Shown: positions 20,150-30,504, numbered from the stretch's first letter. The stretch is DNA of 64,000 nucleotides from Polynucleobacter brandtiae (GCF_002797575.1 NZ_PGTX01000004.1:62001-126000); one strand, 5' to 3'. Notes: a model not told the origin generated them from the letters alone. Numbers and translations: made by a program.

Positions 20150-21268
20150 ATGATTGTTGGCGTACCTCAAGAAGTAAAAAATAATGAATTCCGTGTAGGC
20201 TTAACCCCAGGCAATGTAAAAGGTTTGTGCAAACAAGGTCACTCTGTATTAATTCAGAGAGGGGCTGGAGAGCAGATTGGTTTAACAGATGAGTCTTATC
20301 GTTTAGCGGGAGCCACATTAATTAATAGTGCGGCCGAGGTATTTTCAAAAGCAGAGATGATTGTCAAAGTTAAAGAGCCTCAGCCACAAGAATGTGCCAT
20401 GTTGCGCGAGGATCAGATTCTTTTTACCTATTTGCATCTTGCTCCAGACCCAACCCAAACCAAAGCGTTGATGTCCTCAGGGGCTACGTGCATTGCTTAT
20501 GAAACAGTCACTTCAGGACTTGGTGGATTACCGCTGCTTGCACCAATGAGTGAAGTGGCGGGTAGGATGTCGATTCAGGCAGCAGCTACTCATCTTGAAA
20601 AGACGCACGGAGGTTTGGGTATTTTGATGGCCGGAGTGCCGGGCGTTGCGCCTGCAAAGGTTGTTATATTGGGCGCAGGTGTAGTGGGTCGTAATGCTCT
20701 TCAAATGGCGGTAGGGATTGGTGCGGAAGTCTGTATTTTTGACCGCGATATTGATCGTTTGAGGCAAATAGATATGTTTTATGGCAATCGCGTAAGAACC
20801 TTTTATGCAGACCCGCTATTAGTCGAGCTGGAAGTGTGTGAGGCGGATGTAGTGATTGGCGCTGTACTACTGCCAGGAGGCGCTGCACCAAAGTTGGTCA
20901 CTCGAGAGATGGTCCGCAAGATGAAGGCTGGTGCTGTAGTAGTTGATGTGGCGATAGATCAAGGAGGTTGTTTCGAAACCTCTAGACCTACTACTCATAC
21001 AGACCCCACTTTTACTGTGGATGGTGTGTTGCACTACTGCGTTGCCAACATGCCGGGTGCTGTAGCTCGCACCTCTACTTTTGCGCTTACAAATGCAACC
21101 TACCCTTACATTGAAGCATTGGCGAATAAAGGTGGCTTGATTGCTTTACTCAATGATCCTCACTTACGGAATGGGTTAAGTGTGCACCGAGGAATACTGA
21201 CATCAGAACCAGTGGCCATTGCTCAGAAAAAAGACTTTGTATCAGCTGAGGAATTGCTAGCTGTGTAG
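20150..21268 (+). CDS. ald: Alanine dehydrogenase
   Basis: NAD-dependent oxidative deamination of L-alanine to pyruvate and ammonium, letting the cell use alanine as carbon and nitrogen. The 372-residue length is standard. It starts MIVGVPQEVKNNEFRVGLTP, has KVKEPQPQE, FTYLHLAPD with the catalytic histidine, the NAD fold VVILGAGVVGRNA, and the VANMPGAVARTST motif. The start is supported by AAGGAGA 6 nt upstream. An uptake-and-use operon with the preceding permease is clear from the 10-bp gap. A terminator follows. Confidence 0.95.
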   Translation: MIVGVPQEVKNNEFRVGLTPGNVKGLCKQGHSVLIQRGAGEQIGLTDESYRLAGATLINSAAEVFSKAEMIVKVKEPQPQECAMLREDQILFTYLHLAPDPTQTKALMSSGATCIAYETVTSGLGGLPLLAPMSEVAGRMSIQAAATHLEKTHGGLGILMAGVPGVAPAKVVILGAGVVGRNALQMAVGIGAEVCIFDRDIDRLRQIDMFYGNRVRTFYADPLLVELEVCEADVVIGAVLLPGGAAPKLVTREMVRKMKAGAVVVDVAIDQGGCFETSRPTTHTDPTFTVDGVLHYCVANMPGAVARTSTFALTNATYPYIEALANKGGLIALLNDPHLRNGLSVHRGILTSEPVAIAQKKDFVSAEELLAV

Positions 21269-21274
21269 TGCTTT

Positions 21275-21313
21275 GGCGGCATATATCGAGAATATGCCGC
21301 CTGCTTTGCTTTA
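21275..21313 (+). terminator. Terminator after ald
   Basis: A perfect 10-bp stem, GGCGGCATAT with its complement, around a 7-nt loop (21275-21301), followed by a T-rich but interrupted tail (TGCTTTGCTTTATT). It lies 7 bp after the ald stop. It is not a yybP-ykoY riboswitch, which might be expected before the next gene. Confidence 0.7.
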
Positions 21314-21354
21314 TTATTAATGGATGCAAAAACCCCTTCTAACAGCTTGAGCAG

Positions 21355-21930
21355 ATGGATATTTCTGCGCTAGCCATATCCACAGGCGTTGTTGCTCTGG
21401 CCGAGATGGGAGATAAAACCCAGTTACTTTCTTTGATGTTGGCGGCTCGCTATCCGAAACAAGCGTTCGGAATCATTGGTGGCATTTTTATTGCGACGAT
21501 TGCGAATCATGCTTGTGCAGCTTTTTTAGGGCACTGGCTCACCAGTCTAGTGAGCGCGGATGTTTTGAAATGGATTTTAGGGCTCAGTTTTTTGGGTATC
21601 GGACTTTGGCTGCTGGTTCCAGACCACATTGATGATGCGGCAGACTCTAAGGTTGCCGACAAAGCCTTTCAAGTTTTTATGCTAACAATAGGCCTTTTTT
21701 TCTTGGCAGAGATGGGGGATAAGACCCAGATCGCTACTATCGCACTGGGTGCGAAGTATGCAGATGTGCTGTCAGTCACCGTAGGCACCACTTTGGGGAT
21801 GATGCTAGCGAATGCCCCTGCAGTTTGGATAGGCCAGAAATTTACCCAGCGTTTACCGCTTCGATGGGTACATGGGGTAGCCGCAATCACTTTTATTGTG
21901 ATTGGTTTAGCGACCCTCATTTGGGGTTAA
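21355..21930 (+). CDS. TMEM165/GDT1-family cation exporter
   Basis: A small membrane protein of the UPF0016/GDT1 family, which in bacteria includes manganese exporters (MneA-type). The 191-residue product has six membrane helices and two copies of the signature E-M-G-D-K-T-Q, near residues 17 and 119, the cation-binding repeats. The start ATG at 21355 has a GAGCAG element close upstream. It stands alone between ald and pepN. The ion is manganese or calcium by family knowledge; the sequence does not decide. Confidence 0.85.
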   Translation: MDISALAISTGVVALAEMGDKTQLLSLMLAARYPKQAFGIIGGIFIATIANHACAAFLGHWLTSLVSADVLKWILGLSFLGIGLWLLVPDHIDDAADSKVADKAFQVFMLTIGLFFLAEMGDKTQIATIALGAKYADVLSVTVGTTLGMMLANAPAVWIGQKFTQRLPLRWVHGVAAITFIVIGLATLIWG

Positions 21931-21963
21931 GAACAAACTGCCATTCGGGCTTAAAATTACCCC

Positions 21964-24573
21964 ATGAAAACTGATCTACCGCAGAGCTTCAACAGGCTCA
22001 AGTACCTCCCCCCTTATTACACTCTTAGCCAGGTAGAGCTTGATATTGCTTTGGATCCAGCGCGAACCATTGTTAAAAGCCGCCTGGAAGTTTTACCTGG
22101 GCCCAATCATGAGGCCGGATTGCCTTTAGTTCTTCAGGGCCAAGAACTTGAATTTGTAAGCTTACGCATCAATGGTGAGGCCCATCGTCAGTTTGAGTTG
22201 ACGCCTCTGACGCTGACGATTCATGCGCTACCCCATGATGGCTGCCAAGCGTTTAGTGTCGAGATCATTTGTGTCTGCATTCCTGAGAAAAATACCTCGC
22301 TGATGGGTCTCTATGTTTCTAATGGTAACTTTTTTACGCAATGCGAGGCTGAGGGCTTTCGCAAAATTACCTATTTTCTAGATAGGCCCGATGTGATGGC
22401 GCGCTATCGGGTTATTTTGCGGGCGCGAGAGGCGGAGTATCCAGTTTTATTATCCAACGGCAATTTACTGAGTACTGAAAAATTGGCTAATGGTTGGCAC
22501 ACTGCAATCTGGGAAGACCCATTCCCTAAGCCCGCTTATTTATTTGCATTGGTTGCTGGTAAGTTGGAATGTATTGAAGAGACTATTACGACTAGTAGTG
22601 GCGCAAAGAAACTATTGCAAATTTGGGTTGAGTCACACGATTTAAAGAAGACGCGCCATGCGATGGATTCTTTAATTGCCTCCATTTACTGGGATGAAAA
22701 ACGCTACGGCTTGGAATTAGATCTAGAGCGATTCATGATTGTGGCTGTAGGAGATTTTAATATGGGAGCTATGGAGAATAAGGGTCTCAATATCTTTAAC
22801 ACCAAATATGTCTTGGCTCAGGCTGAGACTGCAACCGACGCCGACTTTGCCAATATTGAGAGCGTTGTGGCACATGAGTACTTTCATAACTGGACGGGTA
22901 ATCGGGTGACTTGCCGTGACTGGTTTCAACTATCCCTAAAAGAGGGTTTGACCGTATTTCGTGATCAAGAATTTTCTGCCGATCAAATGGGTAGTGAGTC
23001 CGGTAGGGCGGTAAAGCGGATTGAGGACGTCAGACTTTTGCGTCAACTCCAATTTCCAGAAGATGCGGGCCCAATGGCACATCCTATTCGTCCAGATGAG
23101 TATCAAGAAATCAATAACTTTTATACCGTGACAGTGTATGAAAAGGGCGCTGAGGTTGTGCGTATGTACCAAACGCTACTGGGTAGAGAGGGCTTTCGTA
23201 AGGGAATGGATCTCTACTTTAAGCGCCACGACGGTCAGGCTGTGACTTGCGAAGATTTCTTGATGGCGATGGCTGATGCGAACGGGTGTGATCTTGAGCA
23301 ATTTAAGAATTGGTATGGCCAAGCAGGCACTCCAACGGTGAGCGTGGTCGAATCATATAATGCGGCTAAAAAAGAATATCAAGTGACGGTGACACAACAC
23401 CCTCCTGCAAATGTAAAAAATAAGGACACTAAGTTATTTCATATTCCATTGGCAATGCGTTTATTGACGCCTGCTGGTGATCAACAAGAAAGCTTGTTGG
23501 AGTTGACGCAAGAAAGTCAAACGTGGACCTTTCCGGATGTAGAAACCCGTCCCGTTTTGTCTATTAATCGCAATTTTTCTGCGCCTATTAAGTTGGACTT
23601 TGATCAAAGTGAGGCTGATTTATTAACGCTATTCTCAAGTGATGATGATGCGTTTAATCGCTGGGAGGCTGGGCAAAAATTAGCAATGCAGATGATTTTG
23701 CAGGGTCGTTTACCTGATGCAGCGCTGATTTCGGCTTATCGCGATCTATTGATGGATCCCGCATTAGATCCTGCGTTTAAAGACCTTGCACTGACTTTGC
23801 CTGCAGAAACTTATTTGTATGAGCAGTGTGTCAGCGTTGATCCTCAGAAAATTTATGTAGCTCGTCGCGCTTTCCGTAAGGCCATTGCAAGAGAACTCAG
23901 AATGGAGTGGGCTTCCCTCTACCAGCAAATGCAAACGCCTGGTCCATTCAATCCTGATGCGGCAAGTGCCGGTAAACGGGCTTTGAAGAATCTGGCGTTG
24001 AGTATGTTGCTGGAGGCAGATCCTTTAATTTGGTCGCCAATGGCGGTCAATCAATATCGCAATGCAGATAATATGACTGATCGTTATGCTGCTTTAGCAG
24101 CGCTGGTGATTCAGGGATCCTCATCGGCAGTTGCATGCCTTGAAGACTTTTATGCTCACTTTGCAGATGATCCTTTAGTAATCGATAAGTGGTTTTCTTT
24201 ACAGGCGAGTAGGCCCCCCGTTACTGATGCTGTTGCCACTTTGAGTGATGTGCGTCGCTTGCAAGGGCACGAGGCTTTCAGAATGAACAACCCTAATCGT
24301 GTTCGTAGCGTGATTCATGCGTTTTGTATGAATAACCCCGCTAGCTTTCATCAAATGGATGGCAGTGGTTATGCTTTTTGGGCAGAATCTGTGCTCGCCT
24401 TAGATGCTATCAATCCTCAAGTAGCTGCTCGTTTAGCTAGAGGCCTTGATCGCTGGAAGCAGTTTGCACAACCCTATCAAAGTTTGATGCGGGCGGCCCT
24501 GGAGCGAGTAGCCGAATCTGAAACCCTCTCAGCAGATGTAAAAGAGGTGATTCTGAAAGCGCTTGGTGATTAA
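21964..24573 (+). CDS. pepN: Aminopeptidase N (M1 metallopeptidase)
   Basis: A cytoplasmic zinc aminopeptidase that degrades peptides from their N-termini. The 869-residue product is full length (E. coli 870). The substrate-binding GAMEN motif is at residues 268-272, the zinc motif HEYFH at 304-308 and the third ligand Glu327 in KEGLT, with the proton-donor tyrosine in YTVTVYEKGAEVVRMY. The C-terminal helical domain (about 545-869) is complete. The gene lies 33 bp after the GDT1-family gene and 88 bp before fbp, on the same strand. Confidence 0.97.
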   Translation: MKTDLPQSFNRLKYLPPYYTLSQVELDIALDPARTIVKSRLEVLPGPNHEAGLPLVLQGQELEFVSLRINGEAHRQFELTPLTLTIHALPHDGCQAFSVEIICVCIPEKNTSLMGLYVSNGNFFTQCEAEGFRKITYFLDRPDVMARYRVILRAREAEYPVLLSNGNLLSTEKLANGWHTAIWEDPFPKPAYLFALVAGKLECIEETITTSSGAKKLLQIWVESHDLKKTRHAMDSLIASIYWDEKRYGLELDLERFMIVAVGDFNMGAMENKGLNIFNTKYVLAQAETATDADFANIESVVAHEYFHNWTGNRVTCRDWFQLSLKEGLTVFRDQEFSADQMGSESGRAVKRIEDVRLLRQLQFPEDAGPMAHPIRPDEYQEINNFYTVTVYEKGAEVVRMYQTLLGREGFRKGMDLYFKRHDGQAVTCEDFLMAMADANGCDLEQFKNWYGQAGTPTVSVVESYNAAKKEYQVTVTQHPPANVKNKDTKLFHIPLAMRLLTPAGDQQESLLELTQESQTWTFPDVETRPVLSINRNFSAPIKLDFDQSEADLLTLFSSDDDAFNRWEAGQKLAMQMILQGRLPDAALISAYRDLLMDPALDPAFKDLALTLPAETYLYEQCVSVDPQKIYVARRAFRKAIARELRMEWASLYQQMQTPGPFNPDAASAGKRALKNLALSMLLEADPLIWSPMAVNQYRNADNMTDRYAALAALVIQGSSSAVACLEDFYAHFADDPLVIDKWFSLQASRPPVTDAVATLSDVRRLQGHEAFRMNNPNRVRSVIHAFCMNNPASFHQMDGSGYAFWAESVLALDAINPQVAARLARGLDRWKQFAQPYQSLMRAALERVAESETLSADVKEVILKALGD

Positions 24574-24661
24574 AGCGGCATATTTTTATAGTAAATGTGC
24601 TTTGAAGGCAAAATAGAGTCTGTTTAGCAATGTACCACCCCAGATTGATGGAGAATTTCTT

Positions 24662-25666
24662 TTGACAGCTTCAACGACTTTTAATACCCATTTCAAGCAA
24701 TATTTAGAGACTGTCCAGGTCAAGGGCAATGCCGTTCCTACTGGCCTACAAGAGCTGTTAGTAGCGGTTGCTGATACTTGCATGACCCTCAGCCATGAGG
24801 TGGCTCAAGGTGCTTTGATTGGTTTATTGGGTTCTGCTGGTACAGGCAATGTGCAGGGCGAGGTTCAGCAAAAGTTAGATGTGATCGCGAATGATTTATT
24901 AATTGAGGGTGTTAAAGGCTGTCAATCACTCGCGGGCTTAGCTTCTGAGGAAATGGAACTACCAGTCGCCGTTCAAGGAACGGGCGACTATTTACTATTA
25001 TTTGATCCACTCGATGGCTCATCAAATATTGATGTGAATGTATCCATCGGTACGATCTTCTCAGTCCTCAAAAAACAAGATCCTGCTGCACCATTGCAAA
25101 CGACTGACTTCTTATTGTCGGGGCGTCATCAGGTGGCTGCAGGTTATGTGGTTTATGGACCCCAAACCACAATGGCCTTAACTCTTGGTGATGGTGTTGT
25201 GATGTTTACCTTGAATAGGGTTACTAGTGAATTTGTATTAATTAAAGAATCTGTAGAGATAGCCCACGCTACCAAAGAATTTTCAATCAATATGTCCAAT
25301 ATGCGTCATTGGGCGGAGCCAGTGCGCCGTTACGTTGATGAATGTCTTGCGGGTGTTGGCGGTGAGCGTGACAAAGACTTTAATATGCGCTGGATTGCTT
25401 CCATGGTGGCAGATGTGCATCGCGTACTTTCTCGAGGGGGTATTTTTATGTACCCCTGGGATCAGCGCGAACCACATAAGCCGGGCAAGTTACGCTTAAT
25501 GTATGAGGCGAACCCGATGAGTTTTTTAGTAGAGCAGGCTGGGGGCGCATCTACTAACGGTGATCAATTGATTATGGATTTAATCCCGACGGATCTGCAT
25601 GAGCGTGTTTCTGTCATGCTGGGATCTAAAGAGGAAATCGAGCGTTTACAGCGTTACCATGCGTAG
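24662..25666 (+). CDS. fbp: Fructose-1,6-bisphosphatase, class 1
   Basis: Hydrolyses fructose 1,6-bisphosphate to fructose 6-phosphate for gluconeogenesis. The 334-residue product shows the metal-site sequence [20 protein letters not shown], an N-terminal helix region [16 protein letters not shown], and the C-terminal [20 protein letters not shown] motif. The start is a TTG at 24662, 7 nt after GGAGA; there is no ATG in a family-consistent position. It is followed by a terminator shared with the convergent cphA. Confidence 0.95.
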   Translation: MTASTTFNTHFKQYLETVQVKGNAVPTGLQELLVAVADTCMTLSHEVAQGALIGLLGSAGTGNVQGEVQQKLDVIANDLLIEGVKGCQSLAGLASEEMELPVAVQGTGDYLLLFDPLDGSSNIDVNVSIGTIFSVLKKQDPAAPLQTTDFLLSGRHQVAAGYVVYGPQTTMALTLGDGVVMFTLNRVTSEFVLIKESVEIAHATKEFSINMSNMRHWAEPVRRYVDECLAGVGGERDKDFNMRWIASMVADVHRVLSRGGIFMYPWDQREPHKPGKLRLMYEANPMSFLVEQAGGASTNGDQLIMDLIPTDLHERVSVMLGSKEEIERLQRYHA

Positions 25667-25710
25667 AGTTAGTTATTAGAAAATATTACTGCTCTAGTGG
25701 GGCAATGCTA

Positions 25711-25742
25711 AAAAATCCCAATCATTGATTGGAATTTTTTTT
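25711..25742. terminator. Bidirectional terminator between fbp and cphA
   Basis: A 13-bp stem with one A-C mismatch (AAAAATCCCAATC against GATTGGAATTTTT) and a 3-nt loop. T-runs follow on both strands, so it can end fbp on the plus strand and cphA on the minus strand; it touches the cphA stop codon at 25741. Confidence 0.8.
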
Positions 25743-28311
25743 ATGGCTGAACCTTTTCTTTGAGATAGGCCAAGGATTCTTCGACTTGATCAATTAAGAT
25801 TAGGCAAATATCACCAGGCGATAAATCATTTAAGGCCGTATCAATTGCTAAGAACTCGCCAGTAATTTCTTTGACTTGCTTTGCTTGCGTTGTTCCCACA
25901 AGTCCTTCTTGCAAGAGCTTTAATACTTCACCATCTTCGCGACCGCGTTGGCATTGATCTTGATACAAGATGACGTTATCAAAATTATTCCCTAAAATGC
26001 GGGTGAGATCGCGGATGTCTTCATCACGACGATCACCAGCGCCACTAATGACTACGTGACTCTTTTTGGGCTTCATTGCTGCTATTGCACTGGCGAGGGC
26101 GCGCATAGCATCTGGGTTATGGCCATAGTCAGCAATTACAGTGGCGCCCTTATGCTTGAATTGATTAAAGCGTCCTGGCACTGCGTTAGCAGAGCTTTGA
26201 AAGGAGTGTAAGCCGCGTGCAATTTTCTCAGCGTCTAATCCTAAAGCCCATGCAGCACCGATAGAAGCCATTGCATTTTCTATTTGAAAGCCGAGAACCC
26301 CATTTTGAGTAATCGGAATTTCACTTACTGGAAAGCGGTAGACTACTCGAGCGCCCTTAGATGCAACGATGTAAGTGCCGTCACAGTAAATTACTTTTTT
26401 ATTCTTTGCGCGATGCGCAGCAATTACAGGGTGGTGTTGATTTTGAGCAAAGAAAATAACGCGGCCATTACAAACGTCACCCATTTTGACCACAATCGGA
26501 TCTGCTGCATTGAGGACTGCCGCGCCGGTTGGTGCTACGTTTTGCACGACTACCCGTTTCAGAATGGCTAAATCCTCGACACTAGTGATGTAGTTCAGGC
26601 CTAAATGATCCCCTTCACCGATATTGGTTACGACGGCTACTTCACAGCGATCAAAACCCAAGCCTTCGCGCAGCATTCCTCCGCGAGCTGTTTCTAGAAC
26701 TGCTGCATCTACATCGGGATGCATTAAGACATTGCGGGCGCTTTTAGGACCGCTACAGTCGCCAGAGTCAATCAGTCGATGATTGATGTACACGCCATCG
26801 GTAGATGTCATACCAACACGCAGACCTGTCTCATTAATCAGATGGGCAATCAGACGAACAGTGGTTGTTTTGCCATTGGTGCCCGTCACAGCTACAACTG
26901 GAATGCGGCCATCTTCGCCTAATGGATACATCGTATTAATAATATCTTCCCCAACAGGACGACTTTTGCCATACGAGGGCTTGAGGTGCATGCGTAAGCC
27001 GGGGGCTGCATTGACTTCGACAATGCCGCCACCTTGTGCCTCTAGAGGCTTATAAATTGCTTCACACAGAATATCCACACCAGCAATATCTAGGCCAATC
27101 ATTTGTGCCGCAGCGATAGCGCTAGCCGCTACATCGGGATGTACATCATCCGTTACATCTGTAGCAGTTCCGCCAGTACTTAAGTTGGCATTATTGCGCA
27201 ATAAAACCCGCTCCCCAGTCTTGGGAATTGATTCTGGGCTCAGATTATTGCTGGCTAAATGTGCCATGGCAATATCATCAAAACGAATTTTAGTTAAAGC
27301 AGTTGCGTGACCATCGCCGCGTAACGGATTGCTGTTCTCTAGTTCTACCAATTGAGCGACAGTGTGCTTACCATCGCCAACGACTTGGGCAGGTTCACGA
27401 CGTGCAGCAGCAGAAAGTCGATTGCCAACTACTAGGAGGCGATAGTCTGCACCCGGTAAATAACGCTCAACGATAGTCTCATGGCCAAAAGCCTGAGTCA
27501 CAACAAAGCCTGCGCGAACCTCTGCTTCAGTTTGGATGTTAGCAACCACCCCTTTACCCTGATTACCATCTTTAGGCTTGAGGACAATCGCCCCACCAAT
27601 TTTTTGTGCAGCCCGCCAGGCATCGTCAGCGGTAGTAACTACTTCACCAATGGGTACAGAAACACCCGCAGCAGCGAGTAAATTTTTAGTCAGCTCTTTA
27701 TCTTGAGCTATCGCTTCTGCGATGGCGCTCGTGTCGCTAGTCTCCGCTGCTTGAATACGTTTTTGTTTGCTGCCCCAGCCAAACTGCACCATGCTTCCCT
27801 CCGTCATGCGGCGAAAGGGAATATTTCTTTGAACAGCAGCATCTACGATGGAACCCGTACTAGGCCCAAGCCGAACATCTTCATATAGGGCTTCTAATTC
27901 AGAGAGGGCTGCGGTGAGATTAAATGGGGAGTCAGTCAGCGTTGCTAGAATTAAAGCAAAAGCAAAGTCAAATGCCATACGACCGACCACCTCTTCGGTG
28001 TATTCAACCACGACCTGATAAACACCAGCCTCGATGGTTTGTACTGTGCGACTAAAAGTGACTGGGCAGCCTGCCTGCGATTGCAGACCAAGGGCTGCAT
28101 GCTCCAAGGCATGGGCTAATGAGAGAATTTCATTATGACCACCCCGACGCATACTACCTAATTGAGGAAAGCGCTCTCGAATTCTGTTTTCAAAATCAGG
28201 AATGGAGTCTATGGAGCGTTCAGTTTCATCGCAAGAAACAATCGCCTCTAGGGCGGTGTGGCGGCTCCATAAATTTGGACCGCGCAACATACGAATACGG
28301 GTGATTTCCAA
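25741..28311 (-). CDS. cphA: Cyanophycin synthetase, full length
   Basis: Builds cyanophycin, a poly-aspartate chain with arginine side groups that stores nitrogen, using ATP. The 856-residue product has the N-terminal domain (residues 1-160), an ATP-grasp domain (about 210-470, with VLKPKDGNQGKGV and IVEVNAAPGLRMHLKPS) and a Mur-ligase-like domain with an intact P-loop GTNGKTTTV near residue 485, ending in a complete C-terminal lobe (PGRFNQF, DYGHNPDA). The start is TTG 28311, placed by AGGAG 5 nt upstream and by contact with the stop of the preceding gene (TAATTG). No cyanophycinase gene is in the window. Confidence 0.94.
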   Translation of the reverse strand: MEITRIRMLRGPNLWSRHTALEAIVSCDETERSIDSIPDFENRIRERFPQLGSMRRGGHNEILSLAHALEHAALGLQSQAGCPVTFSRTVQTIEAGVYQVVVEYTEEVVGRMAFDFAFALILATLTDSPFNLTAALSELEALYEDVRLGPSTGSIVDAAVQRNIPFRRMTEGSMVQFGWGSKQKRIQAAETSDTSAIAEAIAQDKELTKNLLAAAGVSVPIGEVVTTADDAWRAAQKIGGAIVLKPKDGNQGKGVVANIQTEAEVRAGFVVTQAFGHETIVERYLPGADYRLLVVGNRLSAAARREPAQVVGDGKHTVAQLVELENSNPLRGDGHATALTKIRFDDIAMAHLASNNLSPESIPKTGERVLLRNNANLSTGGTATDVTDDVHPDVAASAIAAAQMIGLDIAGVDILCEAIYKPLEAQGGGIVEVNAAPGLRMHLKPSYGKSRPVGEDIINTMYPLGEDGRIPVVAVTGTNGKTTTVRLIAHLINETGLRVGMTSTDGVYINHRLIDSGDCSGPKSARNVLMHPDVDAAVLETARGGMLREGLGFDRCEVAVVTNIGEGDHLGLNYITSVEDLAILKRVVVQNVAPTGAAVLNAADPIVVKMGDVCNGRVIFFAQNQHHPVIAAHRAKNKKVIYCDGTYIVASKGARVVYRFPVSEIPITQNGVLGFQIENAMASIGAAWALGLDAEKIARGLHSFQSSANAVPGRFNQFKHKGATVIADYGHNPDAMRALASAIAAMKPKKSHVVISGAGDRRDEDIRDLTRILGNNFDNVILYQDQCQRGREDGEVLKLLQEGLVGTTQAKQVKEITGEFLAIDTALNDLSPGDICLILIDQVEESLAYLKEKVQP

Positions 28312-30504
28312 TTAAGCTCCTGTTGGAATAGTGGCGTCGAAAACAAAGGTCTCAGCACCAGCTTCAATAACGTTAAAGGGAATATTTAAAGCCCATGCTG
28401 CAGCAATGGCTGCGCCCAGATTCATTGCCTTCCATGGCGAACTTGGGCTGGATTCTGCGTGGCGCGGAACGGGAATGCTCTTAGGTTCATCAATACCCCA
28501 TTGCAATAATATTTGCTGTTCGCCAACGATAATCACGCGGCCTTTTTTATTCAGGTGGGCTTGTATCGCTGGAGATGATGCATCCCGTGTAAAGAAGATC
28601 ACTTCTCCGTCACATAACTCGGCCATCTTAGCTACCATAGGGTCATCGGCATTAAGAACGGCAACCCCGGTAGGTAACACCACATCTACCTGTGTGCGAA
28701 CAATACTAAATATTTGATCTTCATCGTCAATAGCGTACTGCGGGAAATTAGCTGCTGGGTCAATGTTCAGAACGATACCAACTTGGCAGCGGTCATAAGC
28801 TAAACCCTCGATCAACATCGAAAGATGATTATTCTCAATCACCGCAGCTTCAACAGCGCGATTCAGTAAAGTACGTCGCGCATTTTCCCAGTTCGCCGCA
28901 TTACTCTTTTGAATAGAGCGGTGTCCAAAAAATAAGCCTTTACTGCAAGAAAGGCCCACATACAAATTGCTTAAACGTAAAAAATGGGCAACCATTTCTG
29001 CAACAGGTGTTTTGCCACGAGCACCAGCGATGCCAATGACCGGAATTCGAAAATCTACCCCAGATGGAAAGAGGTGATCTGCGATGGCTTGCCCTACAGG
29101 TTGTGGATTACCGCTTGCAGGCTTAAGGTGCATTAGCAGTCCTGGACCGGCATTGACTTCAACGATGGCTGCGTTTTGTGATGCCATCGGCTTACTAATA
29201 TCTTGGGCAACCAGATCAACCCCGGCAATCTCTAAGCCAACCACGCGGGCTGCTAGGGCAACCTGACTCGCTGTATCGGGGTGTACCAGATCCGTAACAT
29301 CAAATGCAACATTACCGTTACTTTGAATGAGTACTTTTTGATCGATAGCGAGAATACTAGTCCCACTCAATTTTTGACGGGCTAGCTCTAATTCCACTGC
29401 AGAATCAATGCGCACTGGGTTCAGAGGGCATTCCTCTGCTTTACCTCGCCTTGGATCAGAGTTAATCTGAATTTGAATAAGCTCTAAAACGGTATGCTTG
29501 CCATCACCAGTAACCCAGACGGTTTCCCCTTTAGCTGCGGCAACTACTTTATTACCCACAACCAATAAGCGGTGTTCATCACCAATAATGTGCCGCTCAA
29601 CTAAGACTTCGCTACCTTCATCAATGGCTACTGCGTAGGCCGATTGAATTTCTGTTTGGGTATATAAATTAATAAAAACACCGCGACCATGATTCCCGTC
29701 TATTGGCTTTACAACCACGGGTAAGCCAATATCTTGAGCCGCCTCCCAAGCATCATCAGCGCTGGTAACCGTACGACCCTCAGGTGTAGGAACGCCTGCA
29801 CTTGAAAGTAGGCTTTTAGTAAGGTCTTTGTCACGCGATATAGTCTCAGCAATAGCGCTCGTTCTATCCGTTTCTGCTGTCCAGATCCTGCGCTGTTTTG
29901 AGCCGTAACCTAGTTGAACAAGATTGCCTTCCGACAAGCGTATAGAGGGAATACTCCTTTCTTCGGCCGCATTGACAATACAAGCAGTGCTAGGCCCGAG
30001 TAAGAGGTCATCACCCAATTCACGAAGGTTTTCAATAATCGTTTTGACTTGGGCTACGGGATCTTGGGTATCTTGCGCCAAAGCCAGGTACAGATCGCGG
30101 GCATACTTCAGAGCGGTGAGGGTCACCTCTTCATTAATAGCGCTCACCATCACCTTATAAACTCCCCGACGATCCCCATCACGTGCCTTACCAAAGCCAC
30201 CCGGAATACCCGCTAAATTTTGTAATTCAAGCGTGAGATGTTCCAGAATATGCGCCGGCCAGGTTCCCTCCTCAACTCGCTTGAGAAATCCACCGGCTTC
30301 ACCATAACTGCAGCGATGCTCTTGAAGGCTTGGCAAGGCTTTGACTAGCCGCTCATAGAAACCTGGAATCAGGTTCGAGGGGTAGTCTTCCAAATCGCCA
30401 ATATCAACCCAAACCTCAATTACTGGGTGGTAGGTCCACATATTGGGGCCGCGTAAATGTTTTACGCTCAGTATTTCAATGGTTTTATCTAGCAGTTGGG
30501 GCAT
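28312..30504 (-). CDS. Second cyanophycin synthetase, C-terminally short (CphA'-like)
   Basis: A paralogue of cphA directly upstream of it. The 730-residue product has the N-terminal domain (LRGPNMWTYHPVIEVWVDIG), a well-kept ATP-grasp domain (VVKPIDGNHGRGV; IVEVNAGPGLLMHLKP) and the first part of the Mur-ligase domain. Its P-loop is changed to GARGKTP where CphA has GTNGKTT, and the protein stops after AAAWALNIPFN, so the C-terminal Mur-ligase lobe of about 130 residues is missing. Paired cphA and cphA' genes are known in Burkholderiales. It may be a partner subunit with one working active site; this is inference. Start ATG 30504 has no strong ribosome-binding site. Confidence 0.88.
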   Translation of the reverse strand: MPQLLDKTIEILSVKHLRGPNMWTYHPVIEVWVDIGDLEDYPSNLIPGFYERLVKALPSLQEHRCSYGEAGGFLKRVEEGTWPAHILEHLTLELQNLAGIPGGFGKARDGDRRGVYKVMVSAINEEVTLTALKYARDLYLALAQDTQDPVAQVKTIIENLRELGDDLLLGPSTACIVNAAEERSIPSIRLSEGNLVQLGYGSKQRRIWTAETDRTSAIAETISRDKDLTKSLLSSAGVPTPEGRTVTSADDAWEAAQDIGLPVVVKPIDGNHGRGVFINLYTQTEIQSAYAVAIDEGSEVLVERHIIGDEHRLLVVGNKVVAAAKGETVWVTGDGKHTVLELIQIQINSDPRRGKAEECPLNPVRIDSAVELELARQKLSGTSILAIDQKVLIQSNGNVAFDVTDLVHPDTASQVALAARVVGLEIAGVDLVAQDISKPMASQNAAIVEVNAGPGLLMHLKPASGNPQPVGQAIADHLFPSGVDFRIPVIGIAGARGKTPVAEMVAHFLRLSNLYVGLSCSKGLFFGHRSIQKSNAANWENARRTLLNRAVEAAVIENNHLSMLIEGLAYDRCQVGIVLNIDPAANFPQYAIDDEDQIFSIVRTQVDVVLPTGVAVLNADDPMVAKMAELCDGEVIFFTRDASSPAIQAHLNKKGRVIIVGEQQILLQWGIDEPKSIPVPRHAESSPSSPWKAMNLGAAIAAAWALNIPFNVIEAGAETFVFDATIPTGA

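Noticed and set aside
21269-21354. Manganese riboswitch before the GDT1-family gene
   Set aside because: Only a simple 10-bp hairpin that fits a terminator for ald is present; no yybP-ykoY core is visible in the 86 bp.
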